NCBI RefSeq assembly: GCF_051014445.1
Contig: NC_135141.1
Coordinates: forward strand, 10,230,001-10,294,000
Direction of reading: 5' to 3'
Source of the DNA: Colletes latitarsis
Lineage: Eukaryota; Arthropoda; Insecta; Hymenoptera; Colletidae
DNA: 64,000 nucleotides
Below, in pieces: positions 53,301 through 64,000 of this stretch. The notes under the pieces were generated by a model, which was not told where the DNA came from, made no database searches, and was given only the letters and a program-made list of their open reading frames with translations. Made by a program: the position numbers and the translations under genes. Each line of letters begins with the position of its first letter. The first letter of the stretch is position 1.

Positions 53301-54650
53301 CTGTTTCAGTGTGGTATCACATTAGTACGTGATCCAAACCAGGAAAAGCCCAGGATCTGGCAAACAGGTATGCGAAAGATGCGACAGTGTGAGCCAGATG
53401 AGGGCAAATCGCAGACGTAACCCAGACCTCACCGGTGTTATCCTCTAAAATATTCATCGAAACCAGGTTTAATTGAAAGTTTCAGTGAGGTACCACATTA
53501 CTACGTGATCCAAACCAGAGGAAAACCCAGGATCTGACGAACAAGTTTGCGATAAATGCGAAAGTATGAGCCAGGTGAGGGCAAATCCCAGACATAAGCC
53601 AGACCTAACCGGTGTTATTCGGTAAAATATAGATCGAAACCAGGTTTAATTGACAGTTTCAGTGTGGTACCACATTACTACGTGATCCAAACCAGAAAAC
53701 CCCAGGGTCTGGCCAACAGGTATGCGAAAAATGCGATAGTATGTGCCAGACAATGGCAAATCCCAGACATAACCCTGACCTAACTGGTGTTATCCTCCAA
53801 AATATAAATCGATACCAGGTTTAATTGACTGTGTCAGTGTGGTACCACATTACTGCGTGATCCATACCAGAAATAGCCCAGGATCTGGCCAACAGGTATG
53901 CGAAAGATGCGAAAGTATGTGCCAGATGAGGGCAAATCGCAGACGTAACCCAGACCTCACCGGTGTTATCCTCTAAAATATACATCGAAACCAGGTTTAA
54001 TTGAAAGTTTCAGTGAGGTACCACATTACTACGTGATCCAAACCAGTGGAAAACCCAGGACCTGACGAACAAGTTTGCGATAAATGCGAAAGTATGAGCC
54101 AGGTGAGGGCAAATCCCAGACATAAGCCAGACCTAACCGGTGTTATCCTCTGAAATATTGATCCAATCCAAGTTTAATTGACAGTTTCAGTGTGGTACCA
54201 CATATTGACGTGATCCAAACCAGAAAACCCCAGGATCTGGCCAACAGGTATGCGAATGATGCGATAGTATGAGCCAGATGAGGGCAAATCCCAGACATAA
54301 CCCTGACCTAACCGGTGATATCCTCTAAAATATACATCGAAACCAGGTTTAATTGAAAGTTTCAGTGTGGTACGAAATTACTACGTGATCCAAACCAGAG
54401 GAAAACCCAGGATCTGACGAACAAGTTTGCGATAAAGGCGAAAGTATGAGCCAGGTGAGGGCAAATCCCAGACATAAGCCAGACCCAACCGGTGTTATCC
54501 TCTAAAATGTCGGTGCAATCCAAGTTTAATTGACTGTTTCAGTGTGGTACCACATTACTACGTGATCCAAACTAGAAAATGCCCAGGATCTGGCCAACAG
54601 GTATGCGAATGATGCGAAAGTATGAGCCAGATGGGGGCAAATCCCAGGCA
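50390..54650 (+). repeat. 20-mer-spaced duplication (3,521 bp)
   Basis: 50.39-51.13 kb matches 53.91-54.65 kb at an offset of 3,521 bp (20.0 monomers), from gatgagggcaaatcgcagacg to tgggggcaaatccca. Shared private variants include cccaggacctgacgaac, the catattgacg palindrome flank and aatgtcggtgcaatcc. The downstream part of this set of monomers also occurs near 52.6-53.05 kb and 58.75-59.2 kb. Confidence 0.83.
51200..53210 (+). repeat. 35-mer-spaced duplication, upstream copy (6,151 bp)
   Basis: Matches 57.39-59.36 kb at an offset of 6,151-6,152 bp (35 monomers). Shared private variants are ggcaaaccccgga, gttgtcctctaaaa, tgtggggcaaatccctg, ttatccggtaaaacatag and cagagtctggcc. Matching ends at 53210, where this copy reads gggcccgatgag. 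Confidence 0.83.
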
Positions 54651-55339
54651 GAAACAAGTGCCAACTGGTGTTTTCCTCTAAAATATTGTTCGAATCCAGG
54701 TTTAGTTGTCTGTTTCAGTGTGGTAGCACATTACTACGTCATGGAAACCAGAAAAAACCCAGGATCTGGCCAAAAGGTATGCGAAAGATGCGACAGTGTG
54801 AGCCAGATGAGGGCAAATCGCAGGCATAACCAGGACCTAACCGGTGTTATCCTCTATAGTATACATCGAAACCAGGTTTAATTGACTGTTTCAGCGTGGT
54901 ATCACATTACTACGTGATCCAAACCAGGAAAAGCCCAGGATCTGACCAACAGGTATGCGAAAGATGCGAAAGTATGAGCCAGATGAGGGCAAATCCCAGA
55001 CATAACCCACACCTAACCGGTGTTATCCTCTAAAATATACATCGAAACCAGGTTTAGTTGACTGTTTCAGTGTGGTACGACATTACTACGTGATCCCAAC
55101 CAGAAAATACCCAGGATCTGGTCGACAGGTATGCGAAAGATGCGACAGTGTGGGCCAGATGAGAGACATAACCCAGACCTAACCGGTGTTATCCGCTAAA
55201 ATATAAATCCAATCCAAGTTTAATTGACTGTTGCAGTGTTGAACCACATTACTACGTGAACCAGACCAGAAGAAGCCCAGGATCTGACCAACAGGTGTGC
55301 GAAAGATGCGAAAGTATGAGCCAGATGATGGCAAATTCC

Positions 55340-56630
55340 AGACCTAACCCAGACCTAACCGTTGTTATCGTCTAAAATATTGTTCGAATCCAGGATGAAT
55401 TGACTGTTTCAGTGTGGTACCACATTACTACGTGATCCAAACCAGTAAAACCCTAGGATCTGGCCAACATGTACGCGATAAATGCGAAAGTATGAGCCAG
55501 ATGAATGCAAATACCAGACCTAACACAAACCTAACCGGTGTTATTCTCTAAAATATAGATCGAAACCAGATTTAATTTTCTGTTTCAGTGTGGTACTACA
55601 TTACTACGTTATCGAATCCAGAAGAAAACCCAGGATCTGGCCAAGATGTATGAGAAAAAAGCGAACGTATGAGCCAGATGTGGGCAAATCCCAGACATAC
55701 GCCAGACCTAACCGGTGTTATCCTCTAAAATATTGATCCAATCCAAGTTTACTTGACAGTTTCAGTGTGGTACCACGTTACTACGTGATCCAAACCAGTA
55801 AAACCCTAGGATCTGGCCAACAAGTATGCGATAAATGCGAAAGTATGAGCCAGATGAATGCAAATACCAGACCTAACACAAACCTAACCGGTGTTATCCT
55901 CTAAAGTATACATCGAAACCAGGTTTAATAGACTGTTTCAGTGTGGTATCACATTAGTACGTGATCCAAACCAGAAAAAGCCCAGGATCTGGTCAACAGG
56001 TATGCGAAAGATGCGACAGTATGAGCCAGATGAGGGCAAATCGCAGACATAACCCAGACCTAACCGGTGTTATCCACTAAAATATAGATCGAATCCAGGT
56101 TTAGTGGACTGTTTCAGTGTGGTACCACTTTTCTACGTTATCCAAACCAGAGAAAACCCAGAATCTGGCTATCAAGTATGCGAAAGATGCGATAGTATGA
56201 GCCTGATGCGGGCAAATCCCAGACATAACCCAGACCTAATCGGTGTTATCCTCTAAAATATTGATCCACTCCAAGTTTAATTGACAGTTTCAATGTGGCA
56301 CCACGTTACTACGTGATCCAAACCAGTAAAACCCTAGGATCTGGCCAACAAGTATGTGATAACTGCGAAAGTATGAGCCAGATGATTGCAAATACCAGAC
56401 CTAACACAAACCTAACAGGTGTTATCCTCTAAAATATAGATCGAAACCAGACTTAATTTTCTGTTTCAGTGTGGTACCACATTACTACGTCATCCAAACC
56501 AGAAGAAAACCCAGGATCTGGCCAAGAAGTATGAGAAAAAAGCGTACGTATGAGCCAGATGAGGGCAAATCGCAGACGTAACCCAGACCTCACCGGTGTT
56601 ATCCTCTAAAGTATACATCGAAACCAGGTT
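55340..56630 (+). repeat. 32-mer-spaced duplication, upstream copy (5,633 bp)
   Basis: tgttcgaatcc at 55381 returns at 61014, offset 5,633 bp (32 monomers), with shared acatgtacgcgataaatg and catacgccagacc. After about 56.1 kb the offset is 5,457 bp because this copy has an additional monomer (cttttctacgttatcc, ctatcaagtatgcg; about 56120-56300). Confidence 0.83.
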
Positions 56631-57389
56631 TAATTGACAGTTTCAGTGTGGTACCACATATCGACGTGATCCAAACCAGAAAACCCCAGGATCTGGCCAA
56701 CAGGTATGCGAATGATGCGATAGTATGAGCCAGATGAGGGCAAATCCCAGACATAAGCCAGACCTAACCGGTGTTATCCTCTAAAATATAGATCGAACCC
56801 TGGTTTAGTGGACTGTTTCAGTGTGGTACCACATTTCTACGTGATACAAACCAGAAATAACCCAGGATCTGGCTAACAGGTATGCGACAAAGGCGAATGA
56901 ATGAACCAGATGAGGGCAAATACCAGAACTAACACAAACCTAACAGGTGTTATCCTCTAAAATATAGATCGAAACCTGACTTAATATTCTGTTTCAGTGT
57001 GGTACCACATTTCTACGTGATACAAACCAGAAATAACCCAGGATCTGGCTAACAAGTATGCGAAAGATGCGATGGTATGAGCCAGATAATGGCAAATCCC
57101 AGACATAACCCTGACCTAACCGGTGTTATCCTCCAAAATACAAATCGATACCAGGTTTAATTGACAGTTTCAGTGTGGTACCACATATTGACGTGATCCA
57201 AACCAGAAAACCCCAGGATCTGGCCAACAGGAATGCGAATGATGCGATAGTATGAGCCAGATGAGGGCAAATCCCAGACATAAGCCAGACCTAGCCGGTG
57301 TTATCCTCTAAAATATAGATCGAATCCAGGTTTAGTGGACTGTTACAGTGTAGTACCACATTTCTACGTGATACAAACCAGAAATAACC

Positions 57390-59360
57390 CAGGATCTGGC
57401 TAACAAGTATGCGAAAGATGCGATAGTATGAGCCAGATGAGGGCAAATCCCAGACATAACCCTGACCTAACCGGTGTTATCCTCCAAAATATAAATCGAA
57501 ACCAGGTTTAATTGAAAGTTTCAGTGTGGTACGAAATTACTACGTGATCCAAACCAGAGGAAAACCCAGGATCTGACGAACAAGTTTGCGATAAATGCGA
57601 AAGTATGAGCCACATGAGGGCAAACCCCGGATATAAGCCAGACCTAACCTTTGTTGTCCTCTAAAATATTGATCCAATCCAAGTTTAATTGACTGTTTCA
57701 GTGTGGTACCACATTTGTGCGTGATCCAAACCAGAAAATACCCAGGATCTTGCCAACAGGTATGCGAATGATGCGAAAGTATGAGCCAGATAATGGCAAA
57801 TCCCAGACATAACCCTGACCTAACCGGTGTTATCCTCTAAAATATACATCGAAACCAGGTTTAGTTGACTGTTTCAGTGTGGTACGACATCATTACGTGA
57901 TCCAAACCAGAGAAAAACCCAGGATCTGGTGGACAAGTTTGCGATAAATGCGAAAGTATGAGCCAGATGTGGGGCAAATCCCTGACATAAGCCAGACCTA
58001 ACCGTTGTTATCCTCTAAAATATTGATCCAATCCAAGTTTAATTGACTGTTTCAGTGTGGTACCACATTTGTACGTGATCCAAACTAGAAAAAGCCCAGG
58101 ATCTGGCCAACACGTATGCGAATGATGCGGAAGTATGAGCCAGATGAGGGCAAATCCCAGACATAAGCCAGACCTAACCCTGTTATCCTCTAAAATATAG
58201 ATCGAATCCTGGTTTAGTGGACTGTTTCAGTGTGGTACCACATTTCTACGTGATACAAACCAGAAATAACCCAGGATCTGGCTAACAGGTATGCGACAAA
58301 AGCGAATGAATGAACCAGATGAGGGCAAATACCAGACATAACCCAGTCCTAACCGGTGTTATCCTCTAAAATATAGATCGAAACCAGGTTTAATTAACAG
58401 TTCCAGTGTGGTACCACATTACTACGTGATCCAAACCAGAAAACACCAGGATCTGGCCAACAGGTATGCGAAAGATGCGACAGTGTGAGCCAGATGAGGG
58501 CAAATCTCAGACATAACCCAGACCTAACCGGTGTTATCCGGTAAAACATAGATCGAAACCAGATTTAATTGACAGTTTCAGTGTGGTACCACATTACTAC
58601 GTGATCCAAACCAGAAAACCCCAGAGTCTGGCCAACTGGTATGCGAAAGATGCGATAGTATGAGCCAGATAATGGCAAATCCCAGACATAACCCTGACCT
58701 AACCGGTGTTATCCTCCAAAATATAAATCGATACCAGGTTTGATTGACAGTTTCAGTGTGGTACCACATATTGACGTGATCCAAACCAGAAAACCCCAGG
58801 ATCTGGCCAACAGGTATGCGAATGATGCGATAGTATGAGCCAGATGAGGGCAAATCCCAGACATAACCCTGACCTAACCGGTGATATCCTCTAAAATATA
58901 CATCGAAACCAGGTTTAATTGAAAGTTTCAGTGTGGTACGAAATTACTACGTGATCCAAACCAGAGGAAAACCCAGGATCTGACGAACAAGTTTGCGATA
59001 AATGCGAAAGTATGATCCAGGTGAGGGCAAATCCCAGACATAAGCCAGACCTAACCGGTGTTATCCTCTAAAATGTCGGTGCAATCCAAGTTTAATTGAC
59101 TGTTTCAGTGTGGTACCACATTACTACGTGATCAAAACTAGAAAATGCCCAGGATCTGGCCAACAGGTATGCGAATTATGCGAAAGTATGAGCCAGATGA
59201 GGGCAAATCCCAGACATAACCCAGACCTAACCGGTGTTATCTTCTAAAATATAGGTCGTATCAAGGTTTAGTGGACTGTTTCAGTGTGGTACCACATTTC
59301 TACGTGATACAAACCAGAAATAACCCAGGATCTGGCTAACAAGTATGCGAATGATGCGAT
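57390..59360 (+). repeat. 35-mer-spaced duplication, downstream copy
   Basis: Counterpart of 51200-53210. A part of it is repeated again 1,936 bp (11 monomers) later: the gttgtcctctaaaa join at 57653 returns at 59589, followed by the gagaaaa.cacagg/cccagg and ggcggacaagtttgcg monomers near 59.5 and 60.0 kb. Confidence 0.82.
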
Positions 59361-60969
59361 AGTATGAGCCAGATAATGGCAAATCCCAGACATAACCCTG
59401 ACCTAACCGGTGTTATCCTCTGAAATATACATCGAAACCAGGTTTAGTTGACTGTTTCAGTGTGGTACGACATTACTACGTGATCCAAACCAGAGAAAAG
59501 CACAGGATCTGGCGGACAAGTTTGCGATAAATGCGAAAGTATGAGCCAGATGAGGGCAAACCCCGGACATAAGCCAGACCTAACCGTTGTTGTCCTCTAA
59601 AATATTAATCCAATCCAAGTTTAATTGACTGTTTCAGTGTGGTACCACATTTGTACGTGATCCAAACCAGAAAATACCCAGGATCTTGCCAACAGGTATG
59701 CGAATGATGCGAAAGTATGAGCCAGATGAGGGCAAATCCCAGACATAACCCAGACCTAACCTGTGTTATCCTCTAAAATATAGGTCGAACCATGGTTTAG
59801 TGGACTGTTTCAGTGTGGTACCACATTTCTGCGTGATACAAACCAGAAATAACCCAGGATCTGGCTAACAAGTATGCGAAAGATGCGATGGTATGAGCCT
59901 GATGATGGCAAATCCCAGACATAACCCTGACCTAACCGGTGTTATCCTCTAAAATATACATCGAAACCAGGTTTAGTTGACTGTTTCAGTGTGGTACGAC
60001 ATCACTACGTGATCCAAACCAGAGAAAAACCCAGGATCTGGCGGACAAGTTTGCGATAAATGCGAAAGTATGAGCCAGATGTGGGGCAAATCCCTGACAT
60101 AAGCCAGACCTAACCGTTGTTATCCTCTAAAATATTGATCCAATCCAAGTTTAATTGACTGTTTCAGTGTGGTACCACATTTGTACGTGATCCAAACTAG
60201 AAAAAGCCCTGGATCTGGCCAACAGGTATGCGAATGATGCGGAAGTATGAGCCAGATGAGGGCAAATCCCAGACATAACCCTGAGCTAATCGGTGTTATC
60301 CACTAAAGTATAGATCGAATCCGGGTTTAGTGGACTATTTCAGTGTGGTACCACATTTCTACGTGATCCAAACCAGAAAAAACCCAGGATCTGGCTAACA
60401 AGTATGCGAAAGATGCGATAGTGTGAGCCAGATGAGGGCATATACCAGACCTAACACAAACCTCACCGGTGGTATCCTCTAAGATATAGATCGAAACCAG
60501 GAATAATTGACTATTGCAGTATTGACCCACATTACTACGTGATCCAAACCAGAAAAAGCCCAGGATCTGACCAACAGGTATCAAAGATGCGAAAGTATGA
60601 GCCAGATGATGACAAATTCCAGACCTAACTCAGCCCTAACCGTTGTTATCGTCTAAAATATTGTTCGAATCCAGGATGAATTGACTGTTTCAATGTGGTA
60701 TCACATTAGTACGTGATCCAAACCAGAAAAAGCCCAGGATCTGGTCGACAGGTATGCGAAAGATGCGAAAGAAAGAGCCAGATGAGGGCAAATCCCAGGC
60801 AGAAACGAGTGCCAACATGTGTTTTCCTCTAAAATATTGTTCGAATCCACGTTTAATTGACTGTTTCAGTGTGGTAGAACATTACTACGTCATGGAAATC
60901 AGAAAAAACCCAGGATCTGGCCAAAAGGTATGCTAAAGATGCGACAGTATGAGCCAGATGAGGGCAAAT

Positions 60970-62090
60970 TCCAGACCTAACCCAGACCTAACCGTTGTTA
61001 TCGTCTAAAATATTGTTCGAATCCAGGATGAATTGACTGTTTCAGTGTGGTACCACATTACTACGTGATCCAAACCGGTAAAACCCTAGGATCTGGCCAA
61101 CATGTACGCGATAAATGCGAAAGCATGAGCCAGATGAATGCAAATACCAGACCTAACACAAACCTAACCGGTGTTATTCTCTAAAATATAGATCGAAACC
61201 AGATAAAATTTTCTGTTTCAGTGTGGTACCACATTACTACGTTATCGAATCCAGAAGAAAACCCAGGATCTGGCCAAGATGTATGAGAAAAAAGCGAACG
61301 TATGAGCCAGATGTGGGCAAATCCCAGCCATACGCCAGACCTAACCGGTGTTATCCACTAAAATATTGATCCACTCCAAGTTTACTTGACAGTTTCAGTG
61401 TGGTACCACATTACTACGTGATCCAAACCAGTAAAACCCTAGGATCTGGCCAACAAGTATGCGATAACTGCAAAAGTATGAGCCAGATGATTGCAAATAC
61501 CAGACTGAACACAAACCTAACCGGTGTTATCCTCTAAAGTATTCATCGAAACCAGGTTTAATGGACTGTTTCAGTGTGGTATCACATTAGTACGTGATCC
61601 AAACCAGAAAAAGCCCAGGATCTGGTCAACAGGTATGCGAAAGATGCGACAGTATGAGCCAGATGAGGGCAAATCGCACACATAACCCAGACCTAACCGG
61701 TGTTATCCACTAAAATATAGATCGAATCCAGGTTTAGTGGACTGTTTCAGTGTGGTACCACATTTCTACGTGATCCAAACCAGTAAAACCCTAGGATCTG
61801 GCCAACAAGTATGCGATAACTGCGAAAGTATGAGCCAGATGATTGCAAATACCAGACCTAACACAAACCTAACAGGTGTTATCCTCTAAAATATAGAACG
61901 AAACCAGACTTAATTTTCTGTTTCAGTGTGGTGCCACATTACTACGTTATCCAAACCAGAAGAAAACCCAGGATCTGGCCAAGAAGTATGAGAAAAAAGC
62001 GTACGTATGAGCCAGATGTGGGCAAATCGCAGACGTAACCCAGACCTCACCGGTGTTATCCTCTAAAGTATACATCGAAACCAGGTTTAA
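60970..62090 (+). repeat. 32-mer-spaced duplication, downstream copy
   Basis: Counterpart of 55340-56630 and one monomer shorter. The fusion lies within about 61754-61800, where catttctacgtgatcc leads directly into agtaaaaccctagg. Matching stops near 62090. Confidence 0.82.
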
Positions 62091-64000
62091 TTGACTGTTT
62101 CAGTGTGGTATCACATTAGTACGTGATACAAACCAGAAAAAACCCAAGATCTGGTCAGCAGGTATGCGATAAATGCGAAAGTATGAGCCAGATGAGGGCA
62201 AATCCCAGACATAACCCAGACCTAACCGGTGTTATCCTCTAAAATACTGATCCAATTCAAGTTTAATTGACTGTTTCAGTGTGGTACCACATTACTGCGT
62301 GAACCAAACCAGAAATAGCCCAGGATCTGGCCAACAAGTATGCGATAAATGCGAAAGTATGAGCCAGATGGTTGCAAATACCAGACCTAACACAAACCTA
62401 ACCGTTGTTTTCCTCTAAAATATTGTTCGAATCCAGGTTGAATTGACTGTTTCAGCGTGGTATCACATTAGTGCGTGATCCAACCCAGAAATAGTCCAGG
62501 ATCTGGCCAACAGGTATGCGAAAGATGCGAAAGTATGTGCCAGATGATTGCAAGTGCCTGACATAACCCAGACCCAACCGGTGTTATCCTCTAAAATATA
62601 CATCGAAACCAGGTTTAATTGACTGTTTCAGGGTTATCCAAACCAGAAAAAGCCCAGGATCTGGCCAACAGGTATGCGAAAGATGCGATAGTATGAGCCG
62701 GATGATGGCAAATCCCAGACCTAACACAAACCTAACCGTTGTTATCCTTTAAAATATTGATCGAGGCCAGGTTTAAGTGACTGTTTGAGTGTGGTTCGAT
62801 ATTACTACGCGATCCAAACCAGAAGAAAGCCGAGGATCTGGCCAACAAGTATGCGATTAATGCGAAAGTATGAGCCGGATGATTGCAAATACCAGACCTA
62901 AAACAAACCTAACCGGTGTTATCCTCTAAAATATAGATGGAAACCAGGTCTAATTGACAGCTTCTGTGTGGTACCACATTACTACGTGATCCAAACCAGT
63001 AAAACCCTAGGATCTGGCCAACATGTACGCGATAAATGCGAAAGTATGAGCCAGATGAATGCAAATACCAGACCTAACACAAACCTAACCGGTGTTATTC
63101 TCTAAAATATAGATCGAAACCAGATTTAATTTTCTGTTTCAGTGTGGTACCACATTAATACGTTATCGAATCCAGAAGAAAACCCAGGATCTGGCCAAGA
63201 TGTATGAGAAAAAAGCGAACGTATGAGCCAGATGAGGGCATATCGCAGACGTAACCCAGACCTAACCGGTGCTATCCTCTAAAATATACATCGAATCCAG
63301 GTTTAATTGACTGCTCTAGTGTGGTACGACTTTACTACGTGATCCAAACCAGAGGAAAACCCAGGATCTGACGAACAAGTTTGCAATAAATGCGAAAGTA
63401 TGAGCCAGATGAGGGCAAATCCCAGACATAAGCCAGACCTAACCGGTGTTATCCTCTAAAATATTGATCCAATCCAAGTTTAATTGACTGTTTCAGTGTG
63501 GTACCACATTACTACGTGATCCAAGCTAGAAAAAGCCCAGGATCTGGCCAACAGGTATGCGAATGATGCGAAAGTATGAGCCAGATGAGGGCAAATCCCA
63601 GACATAACCCAGACCTAACCTGTGTTATCCTCTAAAATATAGGTCGAACCATGGTGTAGTTGACTGTTTCGGTGTGGTACGACATTTCTACGTGATACAA
63701 ACCAGAAATAACCCAGGATCTGGCTAACAAGTATGCGAAAGATGCGACGGTATGAGCCTGATGAGGGCAAATCCCAGACATAACCCTGACCTAACCGGTG
63801 TTATCCTCCAAAATATAGATCGAAACCAGGTTTAGTTGACTGTCTCAGTGTGGTACGACATTTCTACGTGATACAAACCAGAAATAACACAGGATCTGGC
63901 TAACAAGTATGCGAAAGATGCGATGGTATGAGCCTGATGAGGGCAAATCCCAGACATAACCCTGACCTAACCGGTGTTATTCTCTAAAATATACATCGAA
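62091..64000 (+). repeat. Mixed satellite tail
   Basis: Mixed monomers including one palindrome-less monomer at 62621 and another copy of the acatgtacgcgataaatg marker pair near 62.98-63.26 kb. The last two monomers (about 63641-63816 and 63817-63992) are near-identical neighbours with gacatttctacgtgatac and ggtatgagcctgatgag. The array continues past the window edge. Confidence 0.8.
62621..62644 (+). repeat. Palindrome-less short monomer, junction 14
   Basis: ggttatcc form followed by agaaaaagccc. It is isolated: the previous example is about 18 kb upstream. Confidence 0.85.

Larger units (their letters stand above)
1..64000 (+). repeat. Tandem satellite array, ~176-bp monomer, fills the window
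   Basis: Landmarks such as gactgtttcag, cccaggatctgg, gcaaat and ggtgttatcc recur every 175-177 bp from the first base to the last, always on the same strand. The first lead motifs lie at 125, 301, 476, 653 and 829. That gives about 363 monomers. Neighbouring monomers differ at many positions, while monomers several units apart can be nearly identical, which is the signature of higher-order repeats. No unique sequence, transposon or inverted segment interrupts the array, and both ends of the window are still inside it. Known biology: arrays of this monomer size are common at centromeres and pericentromeric heterochromatin. Whether this one binds the centromeric histone cannot be told from sequence. 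The family and host species are not recognised. Confidence 0.97.

Noticed and set aside
54579..54881. Longest + strand open frame (100 codons)
   Set aside because: It spans about 1.7 monomers and encodes the same satellite-derived peptide in successive frames. No support as a gene.
1..64000. CRISPR array (regular direct repeats)
   Set aside because: The units are contiguous 176-bp monomers with no short identical repeat separated by unique spacers and no cas genes.

Overview
The whole 64 kb window is one uninterrupted satellite DNA array. A monomer of about 176 bp repeats head to tail, always in the same orientation, roughly 363 times. I found no protein-coding gene, tRNA, rRNA, CRISPR array, transposon or unique-sequence island. 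Open frames up to about 100 codons occur, but they recur wherever the same monomer types recur. Because 176 is not a multiple of 3, the reading frame changes at every monomer boundary. Arrays like this, with 150-180 bp monomers and multi-monomer higher-order repeats (HORs), are typical of centromeric or pericentromeric heterochromatin in plants and animals. I do not recognise the monomer family and cannot name the organism beyond 'eukaryote'.

Monomer anatomy, phased from tgactgtttcag: (1) a conserved tgactgtttcag lead; (2) a 12-bp perfect palindrome TGTGGTACCACA, containing a KpnI site, in most monomers; (3) a variable stretch (cattactacg, cattactgcg, catttctacg, catttgtacg, catattgacg or cattagtacg); (4) a linker of variable length before cccaggatctggcc; (5) a doubled atgcga motif; (6) gagccagatgagggcaaatccc and several strongly diverged alternatives; (7) cagacataacc/cagacctaacc; (8) ggtgttatcctctaaaata and a variable end (gatcgaaacc, gatccaatcc or gttcgaatcc) leading to aggtttaat.

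Layout. 1-4938: two copies of a 2,469-bp 14-mer HOR. 4939-8530: mixed monomers with local runs of near-identical neighbours and one partial monomer at 5857. 8531-10520: a 4-mer that becomes a 5-mer. 10572-21915: two diverged copies of a block of about 6 kb, the first containing a 702-bp 4-mer duplication. 22-24.5 kb: mixed, with a 7-mer duplication. 24515-34160: the most homogeneous part, a 2,639-bp 15-mer in two copies merging into a 1,934-bp 11-mer in about 2.8 copies. 34.2-45 kb: duplicated block (shift 6,622 bp, then 6,447 bp) with nested 9- and 10-mer repeats. 45.3-50.4 kb: a marker pair of monomers recurring at 7-, 6- and then 5-monomer spacing. 50.4-62.1 kb: interleaved 20-mer, 35-mer and 32-mer duplications. 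62.1-64 kb: mixed tail.

The most notable signals are a recurrent 18-bp deletion that removes the whole palindrome in 14 monomers, sharply bounded diverged blocks inside otherwise normal monomers, single-monomer gains and losses between duplicated blocks, and a repeated large-scale offset of about 6 kb (32-38 monomers). No genes cooperate here. Any function would be structural (centromere or heterochromatin) or through satellite transcription. All offsets come from aligning landmark motifs by eye; block edges are good to tens of bases.
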